Shown one piece after another: positions 52,866 through 61,173 of a stretch of 64,000 nucleotides of DNA (the first letter of the stretch is position 1; each line of letters starts with the position of its first letter). Source of the stretch: Paenibacillus_AR mesotrionivorans (GTDB taxonomy: Bacteria > Bacillota > Bacilli > Paenibacillales > NBRC-103111); NCBI RefSeq assembly GCF_046098205.1, contig NZ_JBJURJ010000006.1, positions 248,001 through 312,000 on the forward strand, given 5' to 3'. Both the position numbers and the translations under genes were made by a program. The notes beneath the pieces are model-generated. The model did no database searches, had not been told where the DNA came from, and was given only the letters and a program-made list of their open reading frames with translations.

Positions 52866-52905
52866 ACACCGCTTGGGTCCCTGTTGGGATCTGGCGGTGT
52901 TTTTG
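52866..52905 (+). terminator. attenuator-like hairpin in leader
   Basis: ACACCGC (52866-52872) and GCGGTGT (52894-52900) with inner GGTCCC/GGGATC pairing, followed by TTTTTG. It lies between the promoter at 52812-52840 and the start codon at 52938, so transcription must pass it to reach the gene. A closely similar hairpin lies after the GH105 gene (63401-63445). Confidence 0.6.
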
Positions 52906-52937
52906 CGTTCACAGGCACTAATGGAGGTGTAGCAAAC

Positions 52938-53627
52938 ATGACGGTTTTTGAGCAGCAGTATACCGTTTGGCTGGAGGGACAAATGGCGGCGGAGAAGAAT
53001 CCGCGCAGGCGTGAGCTGCTGGAGAAGGGGTTGGGGCATGGGACTGTGGAGTTTTTGCGGACCATCTGGCATCCCACGGTGAAAAACTTCGACTTCCTCT
53101 ACCCGGAATGGGAGGTCCGGGATTTTCACAACGGGTACCGGTACGTGGACTTGGCTTATATGCCCGGAGGTATGAAGGGCGGCATCGAAATTCAGGGCTA
53201 TGGTCCCCATGCCCGCGATCTGGATGTGCGCCGGTTCAAGGATTTGTGCTGGCGGCATTGCCTGCTGGCTCTGGATGGCTGGACGTTCCTGCCCATTGCA
53301 TTCCCCTCTATCCAGGAAGAGCCGGAACGCTGCCGGCAGCTGGTACTGGCGTTCATCGGGCGGTTTATCTCACCGGATACGCCCGCCCAGTTGGCGGCAC
53401 TGGAGGTGGAAACCCTGCGCTATGCCAGGCGTGTGATGCGTCCCTTCCCTGCACGGGAGCTGGCGTCCCATCTGCAGGTTACAGAGCGGTACGCCCGGCA
53501 GCTGCTGCAGCAATTGATGGCCAAGGGGCTGGTGGAGATAACCAACCACCAGCAGCGATACCGGCTGTACGGGTTAACGGAACTCAGCGACCCTTACAGC
53601 CGGAATCTGAGTGTTTTAAAAAAATAA
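52938..53627 (+). CDS. PD-(D/E)XK nuclease-fold-like protein with C-terminal winged helix
   Basis: A 229-residue protein that I cannot name. The middle region looks like a Vsr/DUF559-type PD-(D/E)XK fold: D71 in YRYVDLAYM, E84-x-Q86 in GGIEIQGYG, H91, then a helix and the strand DGWTFLPIAF. The C-terminal part (about 150-210) looks like a winged helix-turn-helix (RELASHLQVTERYARQLLQQLMAKGLVEITN). It may be a nuclease-derived DNA-binding regulator; activity is unproven. GGAGG precedes the ATG. Residues 212-221 (GLTELSDPYS) are encoded by a TAACGGAACT repeat and the stop TAA is the start of the next repeat. Confidence 0.7.
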   Translation: MTVFEQQYTVWLEGQMAAEKNPRRRELLEKGLGHGTVEFLRTIWHPTVKNFDFLYPEWEVRDFHNGYRYVDLAYMPGGMKGGIEIQGYGPHARDLDVRRFKDLCWRHCLLALDGWTFLPIAFPSIQEEPERCRQLVLAFIGRFISPDTPAQLAALEVETLRYARRVMRPFPARELASHLQVTERYARQLLQQLMAKGLVEITNHQQRYRLYGLTELSDPYSRNLSVLKK

Positions 53628-53775
53628 CGGAACTGAGACGCCGTTAGCGGTCGAAAATGAGACCAAAGCGGTCCTCATCTCCAGCTAACGGCTTCAAAGT
53701 TCCGCTACAATGCCATAAACGCCAAATTTGTCCGCTAACGGTCGCTGAGTTCCGTTAGCGCGCCGGGGGGCTACG
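53575..53775. repeat. repeat cluster 6 (TAACGGAACT family), entering a coding region
   Basis: Forward units TAACGGAACTCAGCGACCCTTA (53575) and TAACGGAACTGAGACGCCGTTAG (53625), then GCTAACGGCTTCAAAGTTCCG and GCTAACGGTCGCTGAGTTCCGTTAG, the last a near-palindrome. The first unit is in frame inside the upstream gene, and the second supplies its stop codon. Confidence 0.9.
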
Positions 53776-53998
53776 GAAGGACCGCGGGGCCCGGTTAAGT
53801 TCCGTTAGCCGCATCTGGAGGTTTGTGGGAGGACCGCGGAGCCTGACAGGGCTCCATCAGCGCTCCGCGACGACCGCGAAGAACCCGTTTGAGTTCCGTT
53901 AGCCGCGTCGGGAGGTCTGCGGAAGAACCGCGGGGCCCTGCCGTGTTCCGTTAGCACGTCGGGAGGTCTGCGGAAGAACCGCGGGCCCCGGCTGTGTT
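53750..53998. repeat. GC-rich repeats, 52-bp tandem
   Basis: GTTCCGTTAGCnCGTCGGGAGGTCTGCGGAAGAACCGCGG-type units start at 53893 and 53945 with a 52-bp period; two more diverged copies lie at about 53798 and before. Each begins with the TCCGTTAG half of the main family joined to a GAGG-tctGCGGAAGAACCGC hairpin. They fill the gap to the convergent AraC gene (53628-54036); no gene is seen. Confidence 0.75.
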
Positions 53999-54036
53999 CC
54001 TTCCCCCGCCCGCCTCCAGGGTTGCCTGACTAACCC

Positions 54037-56328
54037 TCACTCCTTATACTTGCCCGGTGTCACACCCTCGTACTTCTTAAAGCTGCGGATCAGCGCATTG
54101 CTGTTTAAGTACCCCACCCGGACAGCCGCGTCGGAAATGCTGAGCTTGTCGTCCCGCAGCAGCACCTTGGCTTGTTCCAGCCGCACCTTGTTGATATAAT
54201 CCGGCAGGGTTTCCCCGGTTTGCTCCTTGAAGAGCTTGGACATATAGCTGGGCGTAATCCCCAGATGCTCCGCAACCATCGCCACATTCAGATTAACATC
54301 CCCATAATGGCTGTTCACAAACTCCGTAATGCTCCGGCTCAATTCATAAGAGCGGTTGCCCGTCTTGTATTGTATGCGTTTACAAACAACGGACAGAGTT
54401 TGGGTAATCTCCTCCTGCAGCTCTGCCACCGTTTCACAGCCGAACAGCCTCTCCACCGGCTCCTCCGCCGACATTTCCTTGACTGTCTTCACGACGGTGC
54501 TGGCCAGGTCAAACATAAAATACCGGGTCATCTCCGCAGTGGGGGTGCCGTCCATAAAGTTGGAGCGGATAATGTCGTCCAGCAATTGCTTCCCTTTTTC
54601 AAACTCGCCGGATTTGATGCAGTTGACTAGCTTTTGCTCCTTTTCGAGGGGGTAAAAATACTCCCGCACATTATGCTTTAAGCTTTGGAAGCTGATAATC
54701 GTGCCGGCGCCGGCAATCATTTTGTATTCCAGCGCTTCTGCGGCCTCCTGGTAAGCCTCCTGCATCCCATGGATACCCGTATGGGCATCGCTCACCGAAA
54801 CGGTAAGAACCATGCCGTAATATTTTTCAAAAAAACGCTGCAGCTCATCTGTGATGTTAATCAGTTCCTGCACAGGCTCCGCCGCCTCAGGATCCTGCAG
54901 GTTCACGATGAATACGATCTTCTCGTCCATCTCCGTCACAAAATTCTTATACCTCTGCCCCAGCAGTTCCTCGAATACATTGGTAATGACAAAGCTGGGG
55001 AGCTTCGACTTGGCTTCCACATCATCGCCGGTCCCCAAGGAAAGCAGCTTGCCCTTATCCTCAATCGCCAACAGCATCACCACAAAACCATCGGAGGTAA
55101 ACTCCATGTCCATGGCCGAAAACGCATTATGGCGGACCGAGATATTGCCGAACTTCCCTTTGAGAAGCTTATGGAGAAAATCCGCCTTCACCACACTGCT
55201 TTGCTGCTTCAGCTTCAGGTTGATCTTTTCCTTCTCCCGGAGCGTCTCCTGGATCGCCTCATAAATAAACTGGTATTCATTGCCGGAACGTTCATCCGGA
55301 TGCCTGCTTTTGCCATTCTGGATGATGCGGATGAGATTGCGGACCGGATTATAGTTGCGCCAGGCAAGCAATACCGATAAGGCTCCCCCCAGAATCAGGC
55401 AAAGGATGATGCTGGCGATCATTAATTTTTCCGTAAACTCGCTTTTTTCCATTACAATTTCCCGTCGCACAATGGACACATACTTCAGCTTCGATACATC
55501 GGATTTGGTGTAGGAGATGATGTAAGAATCCCCGCCCTGCCCTTTCACCAGCATATTCTCATCTTCGCCCAGCTCCTCCACCCGGAGAATATCCGTTATG
55601 GGAAAGGACGCCGTGGACGCAAGAATGCTGTTATCCGTATCCAGAATAAAAGTACTTCCGTATTGCGCCGATTGGATGTTTTGAATCATCTCCGTAAACC
55701 GTTCCTTGTTAAACTGGATTACAATTGTAGCCTCGGATTTCTCCGAATTGGAAAGCGGAATGGAACGCATATACGCCAGCGCACCGGAGCCCTCTTCCGA
55801 GGCGGGTTGGCCTCCTATGGAGATGTATCTGCCGCTGTACACCTTCTGGTGCACGTCGATCCATTCCTCAAAACTGATATCCGGATTGGCGAGAATCGGG
55901 TACATATAATGACTTCGCGAAGCGGCCGTAGAGGAAATCACCCCATCCAAGCTCCGCAGATACACATAAAAATCGTGGATGTAGCCGTTGGTGATGTTCA
56001 TCCGTTTGAAGTCCTTGACGATCTGGGACACCTCGTACTGCTTGTTATTCCAGTTGGTTTCCTGGGACGTGGCCAGCAGCTGGATATCGGGGTTGAAGGC
56101 AATATCAAAGCTCAAGCGCTCGGCATCCTTCAAGATGTTGTCCATATTCAGCTGGACCTGCTTCAGCATGGCAAGATTCGCCCGGTTGGTTTCCTGCTCA
56201 ATGGTCCCCACCGTAACAAAATAAACGACCCCCGTGAAAATAATCGGGATAAGCAGAATCAAAATGTACGATAAAATCTGCGGAACGATGATGCTGTTTC
56301 TAGTCTTTAAGACTCCCTTTACATTCAT
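54037..56328 (-). CDS. membrane-bound AraC-type regulator with Cache domain
   Basis: A 763-residue one-component regulator: membrane helix at 15-38, an extracellular dCache-like domain (40-290), second helix (KLMIASIILCLILGGALSVLL), a HAMP/linker region, a cytoplasmic middle domain (about 380-640) and a C-terminal AraC double helix-turn-helix (AMVAEHLGITPSYMSKLFKEQTGETLPDYI, AVRVGYLNSNALIRSFKKYEGVTPGKYK). Such regulators typically sit beside LplA/B/C importers in Paenibacillus. It is divergent from importer 2 and probably senses its ligand outside the cell. A TATAAT box lies upstream near 56354. Confidence 0.93.
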   Translation of the reverse strand: MNVKGVLKTRNSIIVPQILSYILILLIPIIFTGVVYFVTVGTIEQETNRANLAMLKQVQLNMDNILKDAERLSFDIAFNPDIQLLATSQETNWNNKQYEVSQIVKDFKRMNITNGYIHDFYVYLRSLDGVISSTAASRSHYMYPILANPDISFEEWIDVHQKVYSGRYISIGGQPASEEGSGALAYMRSIPLSNSEKSEATIVIQFNKERFTEMIQNIQSAQYGSTFILDTDNSILASTASFPITDILRVEELGEDENMLVKGQGGDSYIISYTKSDVSKLKYVSIVRREIVMEKSEFTEKLMIASIILCLILGGALSVLLAWRNYNPVRNLIRIIQNGKSRHPDERSGNEYQFIYEAIQETLREKEKINLKLKQQSSVVKADFLHKLLKGKFGNISVRHNAFSAMDMEFTSDGFVVMLLAIEDKGKLLSLGTGDDVEAKSKLPSFVITNVFEELLGQRYKNFVTEMDEKIVFIVNLQDPEAAEPVQELINITDELQRFFEKYYGMVLTVSVSDAHTGIHGMQEAYQEAAEALEYKMIAGAGTIISFQSLKHNVREYFYPLEKEQKLVNCIKSGEFEKGKQLLDDIIRSNFMDGTPTAEMTRYFMFDLASTVVKTVKEMSAEEPVERLFGCETVAELQEEITQTLSVVCKRIQYKTGNRSYELSRSITEFVNSHYGDVNLNVAMVAEHLGITPSYMSKLFKEQTGETLPDYINKVRLEQAKVLLRDDKLSISDAAVRVGYLNSNALIRSFKKYEGVTPGKYKE

Positions 56329-56485
56329 GAAATCACCCTCGGTACGTTAGCTTCCCATATTATACTACACTTTTTATGGATAAAAAGAGGCGGGGAAGAA
56401 CCGCTTTTTGCATTTTTGATGATGCTTTTGCCATATTTGATATTCGTCATTTGGAAATTTGAATACGGTTTCCGGCCGATGGAGA

Positions 56486-56514
56486 TTGATTTAGGGTAAC
56501 AGAAATCCTATACT
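56486..56514 (+). promoter_or_regulatory. sigma-A promoter of importer 2 operon
   Basis: TTGATT (56486-56491), 17-base spacer, TATACT (56509-56514); 53 bases before the binding-protein start. Confidence 0.7.
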
Positions 56515-56566
56515 GGCGCTAGGTCAGATCAAGAAGCATAAAACAAGCAAAAAAGGGGAGGAAAAA

Positions 56567-58243
56567 ATGATTACAAGTAAAAAGACGTTTTCCAAGGTCA
56601 CGGCATGTTCCATTATGATAGCGCTTTTATCTTCTGCGGCTTTAACAGGGTGCGGAACCGATGAGGCCGAACCCGCTCCTTCCGCTTCATCCAGCACCGC
56701 CATTAAGGTTCCTTTTGAAAAACCGGTTAAATTCCGTGTCTGGGACCCTCTGATGAGCACCGCCCTTCCTATTATGCAGAACTACGCCGAATCCGAGTTC
56801 AATAAAGAGCTGCAGAAACGGCTGAATGTGACCATTGAATATATCCATCCTACCGAAGGTTCGGCGAAGGAGCAATTTAATCTGATGCTGACCTCCGGGG
56901 ACATTCCGGACTTTATTGTGGGTACCTTCGGAGATTATCCGGGAGGCAGACAGAAGGCCTTCGATGACGGCATTCTGTTGGACATCAAGAATGAAATCCC
57001 CAAGTATGCGCCGGACCTGGCCAAAATTTATCAGACCTATCCCGATCTGCTGATGGATGTGGAAACCGAGGAAGGCCGGCAGTTCGGTGTCCCGTTCCTC
57101 AAGGGTGACCAGAGCATCTACACCTTCTTTGGCGGCTTTATGCGCAAGGATTGGTTGAATGATCTTGGCCTGCAGGTGCCCGAAACCATCGATGAGATGT
57201 ATACCGTTCTGAAAGCCTTCAAGGAAAAGAAGGGTGCAACTGCACCATTGACGGGAAGCGTCAGCAATATCAAAAACAACTACTTCACCGGGGCATGGGG
57301 CATCAATCAGGATCACTTCATCGAGAATGGCAAGGTGGTATACGGGGCCATTGACCCGAGGTTTAAGGAATATACCAAAACCATGGTGAAATGGTATAGG
57401 GACGGCATTCTGGATCCCGAAATAGCAACGAATAACGCCAAAACCATCGACGCCAAATTTACCGGCAACCAATCCGGCGCAACCCTGGGCAACACCGGCT
57501 CGGGCCTGGGAAAATATTTGCCGCTGATGGCCAAGAAGGATCCGAAGTTCGACCTTGTGGCTGCCCCGTATATGGTGCAAAAGAAGGGTGACTTCAATCC
57601 GTTTATGCCCAAGGACGGACCTGTTGTAAACAATGGCGCCTGGAATATTACCAGCTCCTGCAAGAATGTTCCCGCAGCCTTGGCATTCCTGAATTACGGC
57701 TACACCAAGGAAGGCTCCATGCTCTATAACTTCGGCATTGAGGGCGTAAGCTACAAGATGGAGAACGGTTATCCGAAATATACGGATCTGGTGACCAACA
57801 ACCCCAACGGGCAGCCGATTGCAACCATGGGACAAATGTATACCCGTGCCTTTAAGGACGGCCCCTTCGTACAGGACAAGAGATATTTTGAGCAGTACAT
57901 GGCCCTGCCGCAGCAGCAGGAATCGTTGAAGGTCTGGACCAAATATGCGGAGCAGGCCACCAAGGCCAACAAGACGTTCAGAGGAAACCTGACGCCGGAG
58001 GAGGTCTCCCAGATCACCTCCAAGCAGAATGAAATCAATACCTATAAGGATGAAATGTTCCTTAAGTGGCTGATGGGCAAAGAGGATGTGGATGCTACCT
58101 GGGACAAATACGTTGAACAGATCAAGAAGCTGGGCATCGAGGATATCAACAAAATCAGACAGAATGCCTATGACCGCTTCATCAAAAAATTCCCGCAGGC
58201 ATTAAACCCGCAATCCTTCAATATCAGCGACATCTACAAATAG
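56567..58243 (+). CDS. extracellular solute-binding lipoprotein (LplA type), importer 2
   Basis: A 558-residue family-1 sugar-binding protein: signal peptide, lipobox LTGC, Ala/Pro/Ser linker, then the two-lobe fold (NLMLTSGDIPDFIVGTFGDYPGG, GFMRKDWLNDLGLQVPETIDEMYTVLKAFKEK). GGGGAGG precedes the ATG. First gene of a three-gene operon; a perfect hairpin separates it from the first permease gene. Confidence 0.94.
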   Translation: MITSKKTFSKVTACSIMIALLSSAALTGCGTDEAEPAPSASSSTAIKVPFEKPVKFRVWDPLMSTALPIMQNYAESEFNKELQKRLNVTIEYIHPTEGSAKEQFNLMLTSGDIPDFIVGTFGDYPGGRQKAFDDGILLDIKNEIPKYAPDLAKIYQTYPDLLMDVETEEGRQFGVPFLKGDQSIYTFFGGFMRKDWLNDLGLQVPETIDEMYTVLKAFKEKKGATAPLTGSVSNIKNNYFTGAWGINQDHFIENGKVVYGAIDPRFKEYTKTMVKWYRDGILDPEIATNNAKTIDAKFTGNQSGATLGNTGSGLGKYLPLMAKKDPKFDLVAAPYMVQKKGDFNPFMPKDGPVVNNGAWNITSSCKNVPAALAFLNYGYTKEGSMLYNFGIEGVSYKMENGYPKYTDLVTNNPNGQPIATMGQMYTRAFKDGPFVQDKRYFEQYMALPQQQESLKVWTKYAEQATKANKTFRGNLTPEEVSQITSKQNEINTYKDEMFLKWLMGKEDVDATWDKYVEQIKKLGIEDINKIRQNAYDRFIKKFPQALNPQSFNISDIYK

Positions 58244-58253
58244 TACGGCTGGG

Positions 58254-58275
58254 ATGGGGGAAGAAATTCCCCCAT
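58254..58275. promoter_or_regulatory. intercistronic hairpin, importer 2 operon
   Basis: ATGGGGGAA (58254-58262), loop GAAA, TTCCCCCAT (58267-58275): a perfect 9-bp stem capped by a GNRA tetraloop. It starts ten bases after the binding-protein stop and ends before the permease ribosome binding site. Confidence 0.8.
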
Positions 58276-58301
58276 TTCACCATACCAAGGAGGTTCCCGC
58301 C

Positions 58302-59258
58302 TTGCCGGAGATCACAACGCAGCCACAGCATGCGGTATACAAAAAGCCTGGTTTGTTGAAGACCATCATCAAGGATTACAAGAAAAATAAATGGTTGATC
58401 TTAATGGCTCTGCCCGTTGTAGCCTGGTATATTCTGTTCCACTATGTGCCCATGTACGGGGTTATTATCGGCTTTAAGCAATTCAGCCCTGTTAAGGGCA
58501 TCTGGGGCAGCCCATGGGTAGGACTCCAGCACTTCCACGATTTCTTCAACAGCATCTCTGCATGGAGAGTGATCCGCAATACTTTATTGATCAATTTCTA
58601 CCAGCTGATCTTCGGATTCCCGGCGCCGATTATTCTGGCGTTATTGCTGAATGAAATTAAGAACAAGGCCTTCAAAAAGACGATCCAAACCGTAACCTAC
58701 CTGCCCCACTTCGTGTCCACCGTGGTCATCTGCGGGATGATTATCGACTTTTTTGCCAAAAGCGGGTTGATTAATGACATTATTGCCTTCTTCGGCGGCT
58801 CCCGCACCATGTTCCTGGTGGAATCGGGATGGTTCCGCACCATCTATGTAGGCACCGGCATCTGGCAGGGAATCGGCTGGGGATCGATTATCTATCTGGC
58901 TGCCCTCACGGCTATCGACACAGAGCTGTATGAGGCGGTCACCATCGACGGGGCCGGGAGATGGAAGCAATTTGTCCATATTACCCTGCCGGGGATTGCC
59001 CCTACCATCGTGATCCTGCTGATCATGAACATCGGACGTATGATGAGTGAGGGTTATGAAAAGATCATCCTGCTCTATAACCCCAGCACCTATGAAACAG
59101 CGGATATTATATCGTCCTATGTATACCGGCGCGGGCTGGTTGAAGCCAACTACAGCTTCAGTGCGGCGGTGGGGCTGTTCAACTCCATCGTGAATCTGAT
59201 CCTGATCGTGACAGCAAACTACACTAGCCGCAAGGTGAATGAAACCAGCCTGTGGTAA
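58302..59258 (+). CDS. carbohydrate ABC transporter permease (LplB type), importer 2
   Basis: A 318-residue MalF-like permease of six helices with FHYVPMYGVIIGFKQFSPVKG and the EAA loop ELYEAVTIDGAGRWKQFVHITLPGIAP. TTG at 58302 is preferred because AAGGAGG lies seven bases upstream; an in-frame ATG at 58254 falls inside the hairpin and has no good ribosome binding site. Confidence 0.93.
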   Translation: MPEITTQPQHAVYKKPGLLKTIIKDYKKNKWLILMALPVVAWYILFHYVPMYGVIIGFKQFSPVKGIWGSPWVGLQHFHDFFNSISAWRVIRNTLLINFYQLIFGFPAPIILALLLNEIKNKAFKKTIQTVTYLPHFVSTVVICGMIIDFFAKSGLINDIIAFFGGSRTMFLVESGWFRTIYVGTGIWQGIGWGSIIYLAALTAIDTELYEAVTIDGAGRWKQFVHITLPGIAPTIVILLIMNIGRMMSEGYEKIILLYNPSTYETADIISSYVYRRGLVEANYSFSAAVGLFNSIVNLILIVTANYTSRKVNETSLW

Positions 59259-59270
59259 GGAGCGGAAGTT

Positions 59271-60152
59271 ATGGTAATCAAGAAGACATTCGGCGATTAT
59301 GTGTTTGATACATTCAACGTGCTTTTATTGGCTGGGCTGGCACTGATCACCGCCTATCCCTTTGTGTATGTGGTATTTGCTTCCTTAAGCAGCGCAGACC
59401 ATCTTACCGCACACAGCGGCTTGCTGCTTAGGCCCTTGGATTTCAGCCTGGATGCGTATAAGGCCGTGCTGAAAAACCCGATTATTTATACAGGTTATAA
59501 GAATACCCTGTTTATTGTCGTCGTGGGTACGGCTTATAACATAGTCATGACAGCCATGGGCGCCTTCGTTCTTTCCCGAAAGGATTTCTTCTGGAGAAAA
59601 CCGATTACCATCATGATTGTATTCACCATGTTTTTCGGCGGCGGCCTGATTCCCAGCTTCCTGCTGGTGAAGGATCTGGGGTTAATGAATTCCTTATGGG
59701 CGCTGATTGTTCCCGGAGCCATCGGAACCTGGAATCTGATCATTATGCGGACGTCGTTTCAAGCGATTCCCGACAGTCTGATTGAATCTGCCCACCTGGA
59801 TGGCGCGCATGACTTTATCATTCTGTTCAAAATCATTATCCCGCTGGCCTTGCCGACCATTGCCGTAATGGTGCTGTATTATGGGGTTGGCCACTGGAAC
59901 TCCTGGTTCAGCGCCATGATTTATTTGCGGAAGCGGGAATTATGGCCCTTGCAGCTGGCTCTGCGGGAAATCCTGATTTCCAACAGCACCGACGAAATGA
60001 TGACCGGCACCGCTGCCCAGGACCGGGCATCCATTGGGGAAACCATCAAATACGCCACGATTATGGTAGCGACTCTCCCCATCCTGGCGGCGTATCCGTT
60101 CCTGCAGAAATATTTTGTGAAGGGCGTTATGGTTGGAGCACTCAAAGGTTAG
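59271..60152 (+). CDS. carbohydrate ABC transporter permease (LplC/YtcP type), importer 2
   Basis: A 293-residue MalG-like permease with six helices, the EAA loop DSLIESAHLDGAHDFIILFKIIIPLALP and the C-terminal KGVMVGALKG. It starts 12 bases after the LplB-like gene behind AAGGAG. As for importer 1, no ATPase gene is present in the operon. Confidence 0.94.
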   Translation: MVIKKTFGDYVFDTFNVLLLAGLALITAYPFVYVVFASLSSADHLTAHSGLLLRPLDFSLDAYKAVLKNPIIYTGYKNTLFIVVVGTAYNIVMTAMGAFVLSRKDFFWRKPITIMIVFTMFFGGGLIPSFLLVKDLGLMNSLWALIVPGAIGTWNLIIMRTSFQAIPDSLIESAHLDGAHDFIILFKIIIPLALPTIAVMVLYYGVGHWNSWFSAMIYLRKRELWPLQLALREILISNSTDEMMTGTAAQDRASIGETIKYATIMVATLPILAAYPFLQKYFVKGVMVGALKG

Positions 60153-60161
60153 TGGGATAAG

Positions 60162-60200
60162 AAAAAACCCTTTTCGCGAAAGCTGCGGGAAGGGCTTTTT
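60162..60200 (+). terminator. importer 2 terminator
   Basis: CCCTTTTCGC (60168-60177) pairs with GCGGGAAGGG (60185-60194, two G-T pairs), preceded by A6 and followed by CTTTTT. A second perfect-ended hairpin (TAGGG...TGTCTTC/GAAGACA...CCCTA, 60212-60240) overlaps the stop of the convergent AraC gene. Confidence 0.8.
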
Positions 60201-60237
60201 GCTGCCGGGCACTAGGGGCTGTCTTCGAAGACAGGCC

Positions 60238-61056
60238 CTACATACCGGTATATTTGGTCGGGGAGATCCCCTCTATTTTCTTGAAGTATCTGCTGAAATA
60301 AAACATGTCGCCAAAACCGACCAACCCTGCCGTATCGGTTACGGAATACCCCATCTCCAGAAACTCCTTCGCCCGGGCGATCCGGTATTTGATAATAAAC
60401 TCGAAGGGGGTTTCCCCTGTGGTTTCCTTGAAGATATGGCCCAGATGGGAAGGGCTGATATCGATACTATTGGCCAGCTCATCCAGCGTCAGCTTCCGGG
60501 TATAGTTGGCGGCAATATAGTTGATGACCTTCTCCACCTTATGAATGGCGCTGTAATTGACGGTGTCCTTTTCCAGGTAATTCGAAATCAGCAGGATGAT
60601 CTCCATAAAATCGGCGCGGCACCGGAAGATCCGGTTCTCATGCCCCGAGGACCAATGCCGCATAAATTCCTCGAATAATTCCTTCAAACGGCGGAACAGA
60701 TACCGGTCCTGAATGTGGGTATGAGACGGGAACGGAAGAGCAGCATCCAGTTGGACCCAGCTGCCATTCTCCATAATCGGACAGGCATATTGAAAATCAA
60801 CTGTATAGCATTTCACAAGGGCATCCGGATTGGTGTCCCCCCTTCTTATGTCGCCGGGTTTGAAATATACGATATCTCCGCTGACGGCTGTAAACTCCGC
60901 ATCATTACACAAGAGATTGGCTTCGCCATCCATGACCAGCATCAGATTGTGGTGGGGAAAAACGCCATGGGGAATCTTCCAGGAAGGAGTCGCGTAGCGT
61001 TTGATAGCCAGGATAAAATGGGGAACCATGGCGTTTAGAACCTCAGTTGTCCTCAA
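60238..61056 (-). CDS. AraC family transcriptional regulator (divergent to GH105)
   Basis: A 272-residue regulator with a cupin sensor domain (HNLMLVMDGEANLLCNDAEFTAVSGDIVYFKPGDIRRG) and a C-terminal double helix-turn-helix (DELANSIDISPSHLGHIFKETTGETPFEFI, GLVGFGDMFYFSRYFKKIEGISPTKY). It is divergent from the GH105 gene across 117 bp and is probably its regulator. Confidence 0.9.
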   Translation of the reverse strand: MRTTEVLNAMVPHFILAIKRYATPSWKIPHGVFPHHNLMLVMDGEANLLCNDAEFTAVSGDIVYFKPGDIRRGDTNPDALVKCYTVDFQYACPIMENGSWVQLDAALPFPSHTHIQDRYLFRRLKELFEEFMRHWSSGHENRIFRCRADFMEIILLISNYLEKDTVNYSAIHKVEKVINYIAANYTRKLTLDELANSIDISPSHLGHIFKETTGETPFEFIIKYRIARAKEFLEMGYSVTDTAGLVGFGDMFYFSRYFKKIEGISPTKYTGM

Positions 61057-61173
61057 GGCATTACACCACCAAATAATCGGGATATATTACAAATCGAATC
61101 ATATCATTCATCCATTAAAAACTCAACGTATGCTAACATAAATCGTAGAATACTTCATAAAGGAGCTGCCATA

